Counted from the stretch's first letter, positions 1 to 6,503 are shown. The stretch is 6,616 bases of DNA from an uncultured Erythrobacteraceae bacterium (GCA_946482075.1 CAMLQG010000128.1:1-6616); one strand, 5' to 3'. The notes: a model not told the origin generated them from the sequence alone. Numbers and translations are program-made.

Positions 1-126
1 GCCTGCGGCTCCAAGGGAGGGGATCGTGGGGAGAGGCGGCTGTCCAGGCGCTGCGCGTGAGGCGATGCCCCACCCCCTGACCCCTCCCCTGGAGCCGCAG
101 GCGGCGCGCAGCGCCAACGGGAGGGG
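1..126. repeat. cluster of overlapping inverted repeats (REP-like)
   Basis: Positions 1-22 and 81-102 are inverted copies matching at 21 of 22 bases (mismatch near 89). Positions 81-88 (CCCCTCCC) can instead pair with 119-126 (GGGAGGGG), and 47-57 is a perfect 11-bp inverted match to 105-115. Positions 103-115 also form a small hairpin (GGCGC-GCA-GCGCC). These pairings share arms, so they are mutually exclusive or pseudoknotted. The C-rich block and the hairpin with GGGAGGGG arms resemble intergenic repeats I recall from sphingomonad genomes. That is recall, and only a genome-wide copy count can establish a repeat family. The element may begin before the window. Confidence 0.55.
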
Positions 127-180
127 AGAACGACCCGTGCCCCTTGGAACGCCTCCGTGTTTGCAATCTATACAATCGCC

Positions 181-212
181 AAAGAAAAAGGGGCGGTGTC
201 GATCCGCCCCTT
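181..212 (-). terminator. intrinsic terminator for the minus-strand antiporter gene
   Basis: A perfect 9-bp stem (AAGGGGCGG at 188-196, CCGCCCCTT at 204-212) encloses a 7-base loop. Read on the minus strand, the stem is followed by a T-rich run (TTTTTCTTT, 189-181), the classic Rho-independent arrangement. It lies about 150 bp beyond the antiporter stop codon and has the right orientation for it. On the plus strand the stem is followed only by TTCTTG, so termination in that direction would be weaker. Confidence 0.8.
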
Positions 213-302
213 CTTGAAAGGACTGGGGTAAGCGATCGCGGGGGGCGATCTACTACAGGGAATCCTGTCGGATGCCATGTTTGGCTTGGCGCAAAAGCTA
301 TC

Positions 303-332
303 GCCGGGTTCTGAACCAATTCCTAACCCGGC
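303..332 (-). other. hairpin in the antiporter 3' UTR
   Basis: GCCGGGTT (303-310) and AACCCGGC (325-332) form a perfect 8-bp stem around a 14-base loop. The left arm can alternatively pair with the loop (GGTT at 307-310 with AACC at 314-317). It lies 33-63 bp past the antiporter stop. The bases that follow on the minus strand (GATAGCTTTTGC) hold only a short T-run, so this is at best a weak terminator or an mRNA 3'-end stabiliser. The stem is seen directly and the role is inference. Confidence 0.4.
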
Positions 333-365
333 ACTTGGGATTATCCCCATGGTCGCGGCCGGCTT

Positions 366-2120
366 TCAACTCGCGCGCGGCGGTGGCCGGGTGATGATGA
401 TTTCGCGCGCGGCGCGGATATCGCCTGCCTCGATCTGCTTGGTCAGCCGCTCCCTGTCGCGATCGCGGTAGAAATCCTCGGCGCGATCGATGTCCTCCAG
501 GCTCACGCCGAGATCGTCCAGCGCCAGGCGCGCCATCTTCACCGCGGATTCGAGCACTTCGCGCACGAGGTACTGGGTGGGAGCATCCTTCAGGCGGATC
601 ACCGCGCGCCGATCATAGGCGCGGATGTAGATGGCGGCTTGCGGGAAGGCATGATGAACGCCTTCCACCATACCCGCATCGAGCTGGTCGCCATCGATGC
701 AGAACAGGATCAGCTGCGCTTCGGCCGCGCCGGCCTGGCGCAGCAGATCCACCCGCGTCCCGTCGCCGAAATAGACTTTGGCGCCGAACTCGCTCGCGAT
801 GTCGATCATCTCCACGTCGCGGTCGATCATCGTGACGGAGATATCGCTGGCGATGAGCATCTGCGCCACTGTCTGGCCGAACCGGCCATAGCCGACCACG
901 ATGGCGTTCGCGCCGTCGGCCACCGGTTCGTCGCGCGATTGCGTGGGGCCGTCGGGCGCTTCGCGGAAGCGCTTGGTGGCCGCCATCAGGAACGGCGTCG
1001 TGGCCATCGACAGAGTGACGATCGCGCCGAACAGGCTCGCCACGTCGGGCTCGATCAGCCAGGCTTCGCTGGCCTTGGCGAAAAGCACGAAGCCGAATTC
1101 ACCCCCCTGGCTCAGCAGGAGGCCCAGCGCCAGCGCGCTGCGCCAGTTCATGCCGAAAGCCAGGCCGATCCCGAAGATCACGCCCGATTTGACCGCGATC
1201 AGCGCAGCCGCCATCGACAGGACGAAGAGCGGGCGCTCGGCGATCGCGTTCAGGTCCAGCATCATGCCGACCGAGAGGAAGAACAGGCCGAGCAGGATCG
1301 AGCGGAACGGCTCGACATCGGCTTCCACTTCGTGGCGATAGGGCGAATCCGCGAGCACCACGCCGGCGATGAACGCGCCGAGCGCGGGCGAAAGTCCGAG
1401 CGCTTCCATCAGTCCGGCCGAGGCGAGCACGGTGAAGAGCGCGGCGACGACGAACATCTCGCGCTCGCCGAGATTGGCGATCAGGTTGAGCAGCGGCCGC
1501 AGCACGAAGCGGCCCGCCGCGAACAGTCCGGCAACGGCCATCACCGTGTAGATCGCCAGCAGCCAGCCCGGCGGTCCGCCGGTATCGGCAGGATTGCGGC
1601 TCAGCGCGGCGATGATGGTCACCAGCGGGATGATCGACAGGTCCTGGAACAGCAGGATCGCGAAGGATCGTTCGCCGAAAGGCGTTCGCAGGCGGCCGGA
1701 TGATTGCAGCATCGGCAGCACCTGCGCGGTGGAGGACAGCGCGAGCGGCAGGCCGAGGGCAAGTGCCGCGGCGGGCGAGAAGCGGGCGGCGATGACCACG
1801 CCGGTGACGGCGAGGCCGCAGCCCACGACCTGGAGCAGGCCCAGGCCGAAGATCTCGCGCTTCATGCGCCACAGGCGTGCGGGGTTCAGTTCCAGCCCGA
1901 CCACGAAGAGCAGCAGCGTGATGCCGAGTTCCGCGATCCCGATCTTGCTTTCCGCATCGCCCACGAGGCCGAGCATTTCCGGGCCGACCAGCGCGCCCGC
2001 CACGAGATAGCCCAGCGTCGCGCCCAGGCCGAGGCGGCGGAACACCAGCACGAAGACCAGCGCGAAGCCGAGCAACAGAAAACCGTCATGGAACAGGGAA
2101 TGCGCGTTCTGGCTGGGCAT
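366..2120 (-). CDS. CPA2-family monovalent cation:proton antiporter with RCK/TrkA-N domain (KefB/KefC-type)
   Basis: Predicted 584-residue inner-membrane protein exchanging K+ (or Na+) for H+, a family used for pH and potassium control or electrophile protection. Residues about 10-385 form the hydrophobic exchanger domain of roughly 12-13 helices. Family signatures are LSSTAQVLPML (128-138), LLFQDLSIIPL (156-166, with the conserved Asp160), the KefC-like loop HEVEADVEPF followed by LLGLFFLSVGM (263-286), and SQGGEFGFVLF (337-347). Residues about 405-520 are a Rossmann-type RCK_N domain with GYGRFGQ (410-416) and an acidic Asp433 ending the second strand, indicating nucleotide-regulated gating. 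A charged C-terminal tail follows. The ATG at 2118-2120 was chosen because transmembrane homology begins just after it. The same frame runs upstream to 2414, but that stretch is low-complexity and overlaps the divergent gene. The ribosome binding site is weak (GCAGG). No KefF-type partner is visible. KefB, KefC and uncharacterised CPA2 subtypes cannot be separated, so I give no symbol. Confidence 0.93.
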   Translation of the reverse strand: MPSQNAHSLFHDGFLLLGFALVFVLVFRRLGLGATLGYLVAGALVGPEMLGLVGDAESKIGIAELGITLLLFVVGLELNPARLWRMKREIFGLGLLQVVGCGLAVTGVVIAARFSPAAALALGLPLALSSTAQVLPMLQSSGRLRTPFGERSFAILLFQDLSIIPLVTIIAALSRNPADTGGPPGWLLAIYTVMAVAGLFAAGRFVLRPLLNLIANLGEREMFVVAALFTVLASAGLMEALGLSPALGAFIAGVVLADSPYRHEVEADVEPFRSILLGLFFLSVGMMLDLNAIAERPLFVLSMAAALIAVKSGVIFGIGLAFGMNWRSALALGLLLSQGGEFGFVLFAKASEAWLIEPDVASLFGAIVTLSMATTPFLMAATKRFREAPDGPTQSRDEPVADGANAIVVGYGRFGQTVAQMLIASDISVTMIDRDVEMIDIASEFGAKVYFGDGTRVDLLRQAGAAEAQLILFCIDGDQLDAGMVEGVHHAFPQAAIYIRAYDRRAVIRLKDAPTQYLVREVLESAVKMARLALDDLGVSLEDIDRAEDFYRDRDRERLTKQIEAGDIRAAREIIITRPPPRAS

Positions 2121-2280
2121 CAGCCTGCGTCGCACTTTCTCGCGCGAGCGTAAAGGCCCGGTTGCGAGGACGGATATCTCCGGAGAAATACGGTTCGCGG
2201 CGCTATGCAAACCGGCGTCGCACGATATCTTGCCGAGCTGCGGGAAAGCGCCGAACGGCGCATCCCGGGGAGAGACGCAG
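2121..2280. promoter_or_regulatory. divergent intergenic region with two 10-bp palindromes
   Basis: These 160 bp separate the antiporter start from the divergent Cys/His-rich gene and must hold promoters for one or both. Two perfect 10-bp palindromes are visible, CTCGCGCGAG at 2139-2148 and TCTCCGGAGA at 2177-2186, with centres 38 bp apart. They could be operators, but short GC palindromes also arise by chance in such DNA. I cannot identify convincing -35/-10 boxes. A good Shine-Dalgarno sequence, GGGGAGAG at 2267-2274, serves the plus-strand gene. Confidence 0.4.
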
Positions 2281-2973
2281 ATGGCGATGTTTACCGACGA
2301 GGAGCTTGCCGATCTCGGCAAGGACTTCCCCGAGCTCATCATGGAAGCGCTGGACGGGGGCGACATCGAAGCCGCGCGCCGATGGTGCCGGCGCCATGCG
2401 GACAGCAAGACCATGATCCACGACGTCTATGTCCATTGGGTCACGCGGCTGATGACGATCATTCACCGCGATTGCGGCGAGGCGGCGGCGGTCGAGGCCG
2501 TCCGCTCGCTGGTCGATTTCGTGGGCGAGCAGACGATCGACACCAAGGATCGGATCATGCGCGAATCCGGCCTCAAGGCGTGGATCGAAGCAAGCATGGA
2601 TATCTGGCGCCAGCATGGCAGCTATCCCGGCGTCGAAGTGGAGGAGGACCATGAGAAGGTCACCGTGCGCCTTCATTCCTGCGGCAGCGGCGGCAAGATG
2701 ATCAATGCCGGCTGCTTCGACGGTCCCGACGGCTATGCCAGGCTCAAGACGCCCGGACCGCATACCTGGGGCGAGACGGACGTGCCGATCTACTGTTCGC
2801 ATTGTGCCTTGGCGCATGAGCTGATGCCTCTGGAAGCGCTGGGGCTGGGCGGGCAGCTATGGGTGCATGAGAAGCCGTTTCCGAAGCGGCCGGGCGATCC
2901 TTGCATCCACCATTTCTACAAGGATGCCGGCGCGATTCCGGCGCGCTACGTCCGCCGGTTCGAGAAGGAATGA
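2281..2973 (+). CDS. conserved Cys/His-rich protein of unknown function
   Basis: A soluble 230-residue protein with no signal peptide or membrane segment. I cannot assign it to a named family. The N-terminal half (about 5-115) is predicted helical and acidic, with a Trp/His-rich stretch (HDVYVHWVTRLMTIIHRDCGE, split around 47-67). The C-terminal half (about 118-225) carries clustered potential metal ligands: HSCGSGG (132-138), GCFDG (144-148), YCSHC (171-175) and DPCIHHFYKDA (207-216). The CxxC (Cys172/Cys175), with Cys134, Cys145, Cys208 and nearby His, suggests a bound metal or redox centre. This is inference. I have a loose impression of similar proteins elsewhere with CGSGG, CSHC and GDPC-H motifs, all labelled hypothetical. 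The ATG at 2281 has a strong Shine-Dalgarno (GGGGAGAG, 6-base spacing). The frame is open from an ATG at 2230, but those 17 residues lack support. It is divergent from the antiporter and ends 4 bp from the convergent glycosyltransferase stop. Confidence 0.85.
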   Translation: MAMFTDEELADLGKDFPELIMEALDGGDIEAARRWCRRHADSKTMIHDVYVHWVTRLMTIIHRDCGEAAAVEAVRSLVDFVGEQTIDTKDRIMRESGLKAWIEASMDIWRQHGSYPGVEVEEDHEKVTVRLHSCGSGGKMINAGCFDGPDGYARLKTPGPHTWGETDVPIYCSHCALAHELMPLEALGLGGQLWVHEKPFPKRPGDPCIHHFYKDAGAIPARYVRRFEKE

Positions 2974-2974
2974 A

Positions 2975-2987
2975 CCCTTACGAAGGG
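2975..2987. other. small hairpin at the convergent gene junction
   Basis: CCCTT (2975-2979) and AAGGG (2983-2987) form a 5-bp stem with a 3-base loop. It starts in the 4-bp gap between the two convergent genes and covers the stop codon of the minus-strand gene. No real T-tract follows on either strand. It could slow polymerase at the collision point, but it is too short to call a terminator. Confidence 0.25.
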
Positions 2988-4606
2988 GAGGTGGCCGCCA
3001 GTTCCAGCACATGCACCACCGGGCCTGACGTCCTGCCGGGCACCGGCCGGATCGCCATCACGGTCTTGGCCCCGCGCATGATCGCCCGATAGCGCGCCAG
3101 CTCCTCGGCGAAGATATCCGGGTCGGCCAGATAGCGATCGTAATGCGTCAGTACGGCATAGGGCGCGCGGCAGCTTTGCAGCCGTGCCTGCGCCACATGG
3201 CCGAGATCGACCACCGGCGCCTTGCCGCGCGCCTCTTCCACTTGCGCGTAGCGGATCCGTCCGGTCAGCAGCCCTTCGGCATCGAGGCAACCGGCCGAAC
3301 CCAGTGGGAAGAGCAGCTTGCGGTCGTGCTGCAACAGGTCGATCGCCGCGTCTTCCACCAGGATGGCCGCATCGGGCGGCGCATGGGCGAGAATCCAGGC
3401 CGAGGCGATCTGGCGCGTGTCGTGCGTGCGCTCCACCGCTTCGACCTGGGTCGCGCGGATCATCGGGACCATCACCAGCAGAGGCAGCGCTACGACCGTC
3501 AGCCGCCCTGTGCGCGGCGCGACGAGGTCGAGCAATCCGCACAGCGCCCAGGCGGCCCACAGCGCCAGAAACGGCAGCAGGGGCACGATCCAGCGTTCCC
3601 ACAGCAGCGCCTGCGCGCAGATCGCGACGAGAAAGGCGCCTGCTCCCGGCAGGATGGCGATGGCCCAGATCCGCTCGCGCAGGGACGACCACGCCATTCC
3701 CGCCGCCGCCAGCGCCAGCCCCCCGCCGCCCATCGAGATCAGGACCGGCCCCGTCGCATACCAGGCGAGATTGGCGAGGAAGCCGCTCCCGATCGCGCCG
3801 GGATGGTGCGGGCGGGCTTCACCGGCAATGTCCCGCAGCGCGGTCTGCCAGTCCAGCAGGAGGTAAGGCGAGACGACGATCAGCGTGGCGACGGCAGCGA
3901 TCCCGCACAAAGCGAGCCGCTGCAATTCGGCCGGCCGGGCTCGCGCGCGCATGAGCGCCGCGCAGATCGGAGCCGCGACGATCAGCGCGGCAGGCCATTT
4001 GGTCGCGGCGGCGAGGCCGACGCAGAGGCCCGCCAGGATGTAGTCGCGCCGCCTGCCGTCCCGCGCGATCGCGATCGTGCACAGCGTAGCCAGCAGCATG
4101 AAGATGCTCGCCTGGACATCGGTGCGGATGATGCGCGAATATTCGATATGGACCGCATTCACCGCCAGGAACGCGGCCGCGACCAGACCCAGCCGCTCGT
4201 CCGCCAGCCGCTTGCCCAGCCGGTAGGTGAGATAGACGCAGGCCACTCCGCAGGCGGCGATGAAGATCCGCGCCGGCAGGAACACGATGCCGGGATCGGC
4301 ATAGATCGCGGAAGCGAAGCCTTCCCCGCCGTCGAACCGGCCGGTCGCGATCCCGATCGCGCCCACGCCAGCGCTGATCAGCGCGAGGCAGTAGAGCGTG
4401 ACGGTGCCGGGATGGCCGAACCAGCCGGGATTGAGCGTACCGTTCCGCAGCATGTCCAGCGCCGACATCATGAAGAGCGGCTCGTCCGGATCGTTGAGCG
4501 CCGGCAGGCCGAAATCCACCCCCCGCAGCCTGAGCGCCGCCGCGATCACGAGGATGCCCGCCGGGATGACGGACCCGTTACGGGCTTTTGGGGATGGGTC
4601 CGTCAT
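2978..4606 (-). CDS. GT-C fold membrane glycosyltransferase, ArnT/PMT (GT39-like) type
   Basis: Predicted 542-residue integral membrane enzyme. Such proteins transfer a sugar from a polyprenyl-phosphate carrier to a lipid, glycan or protein on the periplasmic face. About 11-12 hydrophobic segments run from residue 13 to 385, followed by a soluble domain (about 390-542). The first periplasmic loop carries the acidic NDPDEP motif (38-43; Asp41, Glu42), the position of the catalytic acidic residue in ArnT/PMT enzymes. A second acidic element, SRIIRTD (157-163), follows helix 4. Late in the membrane domain WERWIVPLLPFLALW (336-350) matches the usual R-(Y/W)-x-x-P-x-x-P element. The start ATG at 4604-4606 gives MTDPSPKARN, a short charged N-tail before helix 1. 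The ribosome binding site is poor. It is divergent from rfbF, with 29 bp between starts. The neighbouring CDP-sugar genes suggest an envelope-glycan role, but donor and acceptor are unknown. Function beyond the superfamily is not assignable. Confidence 0.85.
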   Translation of the reverse strand: MTDPSPKARNGSVIPAGILVIAAALRLRGVDFGLPALNDPDEPLFMMSALDMLRNGTLNPGWFGHPGTVTLYCLALISAGVGAIGIATGRFDGGEGFASAIYADPGIVFLPARIFIAACGVACVYLTYRLGKRLADERLGLVAAAFLAVNAVHIEYSRIIRTDVQASIFMLLATLCTIAIARDGRRRDYILAGLCVGLAAATKWPAALIVAAPICAALMRARARPAELQRLALCGIAAVATLIVVSPYLLLDWQTALRDIAGEARPHHPGAIGSGFLANLAWYATGPVLISMGGGGLALAAAGMAWSSLRERIWAIAILPGAGAFLVAICAQALLWERWIVPLLPFLALWAAWALCGLLDLVAPRTGRLTVVALPLLVMVPMIRATQVEAVERTHDTRQIASAWILAHAPPDAAILVEDAAIDLLQHDRKLLFPLGSAGCLDAEGLLTGRIRYAQVEEARGKAPVVDLGHVAQARLQSCRAPYAVLTHYDRYLADPDIFAEELARYRAIMRGAKTVMAIRPVPGRTSGPVVHVLELAATSPS

Positions 4607-4635
4607 GATCTCGAACGCGTTGACGTGGAGCTTTG
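4607..4635. promoter_or_regulatory. 29-bp divergent gap with the rfbF ribosome binding site
   Basis: This gap separates the start codons of the glycosyltransferase (minus) and rfbF (plus). GGAG at 4627-4630, 5 bases before the rfbF ATG, is its Shine-Dalgarno sequence. An 8-bp palindrome AACGCGTT sits at 4614-4621, and CGTCA (4601-4605) is inverted as TGACG (4621-4625). The gap is too short for two ordinary promoters, so at least one must extend into the neighbouring coding sequence. Confidence 0.5.
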
Positions 4636-5409
4636 ATGCAAACCGTAATTCTCGCTGGAGGACTGGGCACTCGGCTGGGCGAGGAAACAGCCGTCCGGCC
4701 CAAGCCCATGGTCGAGATCGGCGGCATGCCCATCCTCTGGCACATCATGAAGATCTATTCCTCCGCCGGGCTGACGGATTTCGTGATCTGCCTCGGCTAC
4801 AAGGGCTACCTGATCAAGGAGTGGTTCGCGAACTACTTCCTTCACACGGCCGACGTCACGATCGACCTGCGCAACGGCAATGGCATGGAAGTGCATTCGT
4901 CGCGCAGCGAACCCTGGCGGATCACGCTGGTCGAAACGGGCGAAACCACGATGACGGGCGGGCGGCTTGCCGCCGTGCGCGATTATCTCGATCCTCAGGA
5001 ACCCTTCTGTTTCACTTATGGCGACGGTGTCGCCGATATCGACATCGCCGAACTCGTGCGCTTCCACAAGGCGCATGGGCTGCGGGCGACGATCACGGCC
5101 GTTTCCCCCCCGGGCCGTTTCGGCGCGCTTGAATTCCACGACGAGCGCGTTGTCGATTTTCATGAGAAGCCCGCCGGCGATGGCGGGCAGATAAATGGCG
5201 GCTTCTTCGTCGCCGACCCTTCCGTGCTGGACTTCGTGGAAGGTCCGCAGACGGTGTGGGAAGCCGGTCCGATGGAGCGCCTCGCGCGCGGCGGCGAGCT
5301 GATGGGCTATCGCCACCATGGCTTCTGGCAGCCGATGGATACGCTGCGCGACAAGATGTACCTGGAAGAGCTTTGGAAGAGCGACAGGGCGCCGTGGAAG
5401 CGCTGGTGA
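4636..5409 (+). CDS. rfbF: glucose-1-phosphate cytidylyltransferase
   Basis: A 257-residue cytoplasmic enzyme, the normal length for the family, making CDP-D-glucose from glucose-1-phosphate and CTP. It is the first committed step to CDP-6-deoxy and CDP-3,6-dideoxy sugars (also called ddhA/ascA). It opens directly with the nucleotidyltransferase signature AGGLGTRL (7-14), followed by Glu16 and the RPKPM lysine (Lys23). YGDGVAD (128-134) supplies the metal-binding Asp130, NGGFFV (187-192) forms part of the sugar pocket, and WQPMDTLRD (231-239) contributes the second metal-binding Asp (Asp234). WHIMKIY (35-41) and GYKGYLIKEWF (54-64) are typical of RfbF rather than of RmlA or GalU. The ATG at 4636 has GGAG 5 bases upstream, and the in-frame TTG just before it is less likely. 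The 3' end overlaps rfbG, indicating a translationally coupled pair. Confidence 0.96.
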   Translation: MQTVILAGGLGTRLGEETAVRPKPMVEIGGMPILWHIMKIYSSAGLTDFVICLGYKGYLIKEWFANYFLHTADVTIDLRNGNGMEVHSSRSEPWRITLVETGETTMTGGRLAAVRDYLDPQEPFCFTYGDGVADIDIAELVRFHKAHGLRATITAVSPPGRFGALEFHDERVVDFHEKPAGDGGQINGGFFVADPSVLDFVEGPQTVWEAGPMERLARGGELMGYRHHGFWQPMDTLRDKMYLEELWKSDRAPWKRW

Positions 5410-6503
5410 CGCCCGGCTGGCAAGGCCGTCGCGTTCTGGTGACGGGGCATACGGGCTTCAAGGGCAGCTGGCTCAGCCTGTGGCTCCATGCGCTCGGCGC
5501 CGAAGTGACGGGCTTCGCGCTGGCCCCGCCGACCGATCCCAGCCTGTTCGATGCGGCGCGGATCGGCGATCTCGTCTCCCATCACGAAGGCGATGTGCGC
5601 GATTTCGAAAGCCTCCGCGGCGCGGTCGAGCTGGCGCGGCCGGAAGTGATCTTCCATCTCGCGGCCCAGCCGCTTGTGCGCCTGTCTTACGAGCAGCCGG
5701 TGGCAACCTATGCGACCAACGTGATGGGCACGGTCCATCTGCTGGAAGCGGCACGTCGGGTGCCGGGAGTGAAGGCCGTCATCTGCATCACCAGCGACAA
5801 ATGCTACGACAATCGCGAATGGATCTGGCCCTATCGCGAAAGCGATCCGCTGGGCGGGCACGATCCCTATTCCAGCAGCAAGGGCTGCGCGGAACTGGTG
5901 ACGGGCGCCTATCGCAAGTCCTTCTTCGCTGATGGCCCGGCGGTAGCGAGCGTGCGGGCGGGCAATGTGATCGGGGGCGGGGATTGGGCGGCCGACCGGC
6001 TGTTGCCCGATCTGGTGCGCGCTTTCGAAGCAGATGTCGCCCCTCTCATCCGTTCGCCGGATGCGGTGCGGCCCTGGCAGCACGTGCTCGAAGCGCTGGG
6101 CGGCTATCTGCTGCTGGCCGAGCGGTTGCTGGCCGGCCGCAGGCCGTTTGCGGACGCGTGGAATTTCGGCCCCTCGGACGAAGATGCGCGGCCCGTTTCC
6201 TGGATCGTGGAACGGATGCGCGCGGCCTGGGGCGGCCGGGCGCTCGATGCCCTGGCCGATACCGGGCCGCGCCCGCATGAGGCGGGGCTGCTGCGGCTCG
6301 ACACTTCGAAAGCCCGCGCCGAACTCGGCTGGCGACCGGCGCTGCGGCTGGAACAGGCGCTGGAGTGGATCGTGGCCTGGCACAAGATAGTGGGCGATGG
6401 CGGGGATGCGCGGGCAATCACGCTGGCGCAGATCGCGGATTATGAACGGCTGGCCGGACGAGCCGGGCAGGTTGCGGCCCTTCCTTTGTGCCGTTCGTCC
6501 TGA
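5394..6503 (+). CDS. rfbG: CDP-glucose 4,6-dehydratase
   Basis: A 369-residue extended short-chain dehydrogenase (family usually about 355-365) converting CDP-D-glucose to CDP-4-keto-6-deoxy-D-glucose with bound NAD+ (also ddhB/ascB). The Rossmann motif TGHTGFKG is at 17-24. The catalytic region holds TSDKCYDN (133-140), with the Asp135-Lys136 pair typical of CDP-glucose dehydratases, and the Y-x-x-x-K motif Tyr159/Lys163 in DPYSSSKG. VRAGNVIGGGDWA (187-199), RPWQHVLE (226-233) and WNFGP (256-260) are family hallmarks. GTG at 5394 was chosen (AGGG at 5386-5389, 16-bp overlap with rfbF). GTG at 5406 (GGAAG at 5396-5400, 4-bp GTGA overlap) would remove four residues and is nearly as good. The last four codons (Cys-Arg-Ser-Ser) and the stop lie in the palindromic repeat, and the tail after about residue 353 is probably non-conserved. 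No gene for the next pathway step lies within the remaining 113 bp. Confidence 0.95.
   Translation: MEALVTPGWQGRRVLVTGHTGFKGSWLSLWLHALGAEVTGFALAPPTDPSLFDAARIGDLVSHHEGDVRDFESLRGAVELARPEVIFHLAAQPLVRLSYEQPVATYATNVMGTVHLLEAARRVPGVKAVICITSDKCYDNREWIWPYRESDPLGGHDPYSSSKGCAELVTGAYRKSFFADGPAVASVRAGNVIGGGDWAADRLLPDLVRAFEADVAPLIRSPDAVRPWQHVLEALGGYLLLAERLLAGRRPFADAWNFGPSDEDARPVSWIVERMRAAWGGRALDALADTGPRPHEAGLLRLDTSKARAELGWRPALRLEQALEWIVAWHKIVGDGGDARAITLAQIADYERLAGRAGQVAALPLCRSS

Larger units (their letters stand above)
1..365. other. gene-free flank downstream of the antiporter gene
   Basis: I find no credible protein or RNA gene here. The short reading frames are low-complexity, arginine/proline-rich translations of G/C tracts, have no ribosome binding sites and resemble nothing I know. 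No tRNA cloverleaf is apparent. The stretch holds, in order, a cluster of inverted repeats (1-126), an intrinsic terminator reading on the minus strand (181-212), small hairpins (234-250 with arms GATCGC/GCGATC, and 255-268 with arms ACAGG/CCTGT) and an 8-bp hairpin at 303-332. It therefore looks like the 3' untranslated region of the minus-strand antiporter gene plus a repeat-bearing intergenic region whose left part is cut by the window edge. Confidence 0.7.

Noticed and set aside
15..36. possible G-quadruplex
   Set aside because: Only three runs of three or more G are present, with GG as the fourth, so just a weak two-tier structure is possible. The runs are better explained as arms of the inverted repeats.
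639..1703. 354-codon plus-strand open frame opposite the antiporter
   Set aside because: The Arg/Gln/His/Glu-rich translation has no recognisable features and is the mirror of a conserved antiporter with all its motifs intact.
2230..2280. 17-residue extension of the Cys/His-rich protein to an upstream ATG
   Set aside because: There is no Shine-Dalgarno at the upstream ATG, while the ATG at 2281 has GGGGAGAG at good spacing.
2121..2414. 98-codon N-terminal extension of the antiporter frame
   Set aside because: The residues are Ser/Arg-rich and non-homologous to the family, and the extension would overlap the 5' end of the divergent gene. Family homology begins at the ATG at 2118-2120.
2203..2817. 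204-codon minus-strand open frame opposite the Cys/His-rich gene
   Set aside because: It overlaps the antiporter promoter region, has no ribosome binding site and no family-like pattern. The plus-strand frame has a good Shine-Dalgarno and ordered Cys/His motifs.
4066..4077. 12-bp palindrome CGATCGCGATCG
   Set aside because: It lies inside the glycosyltransferase and is explained by alternating Ile-Ala codons (ATC/GCG) in GC-rich DNA.
3143..4636. 497-codon plus-strand open frame opposite the glycosyltransferase
   Set aside because: Its translation is dominated by Arg, Gln, Asp, His and Gly with no domain-like pattern, as expected of the antisense of a GC-rich gene. The minus-strand frame has membrane helices and a DPDEP motif.
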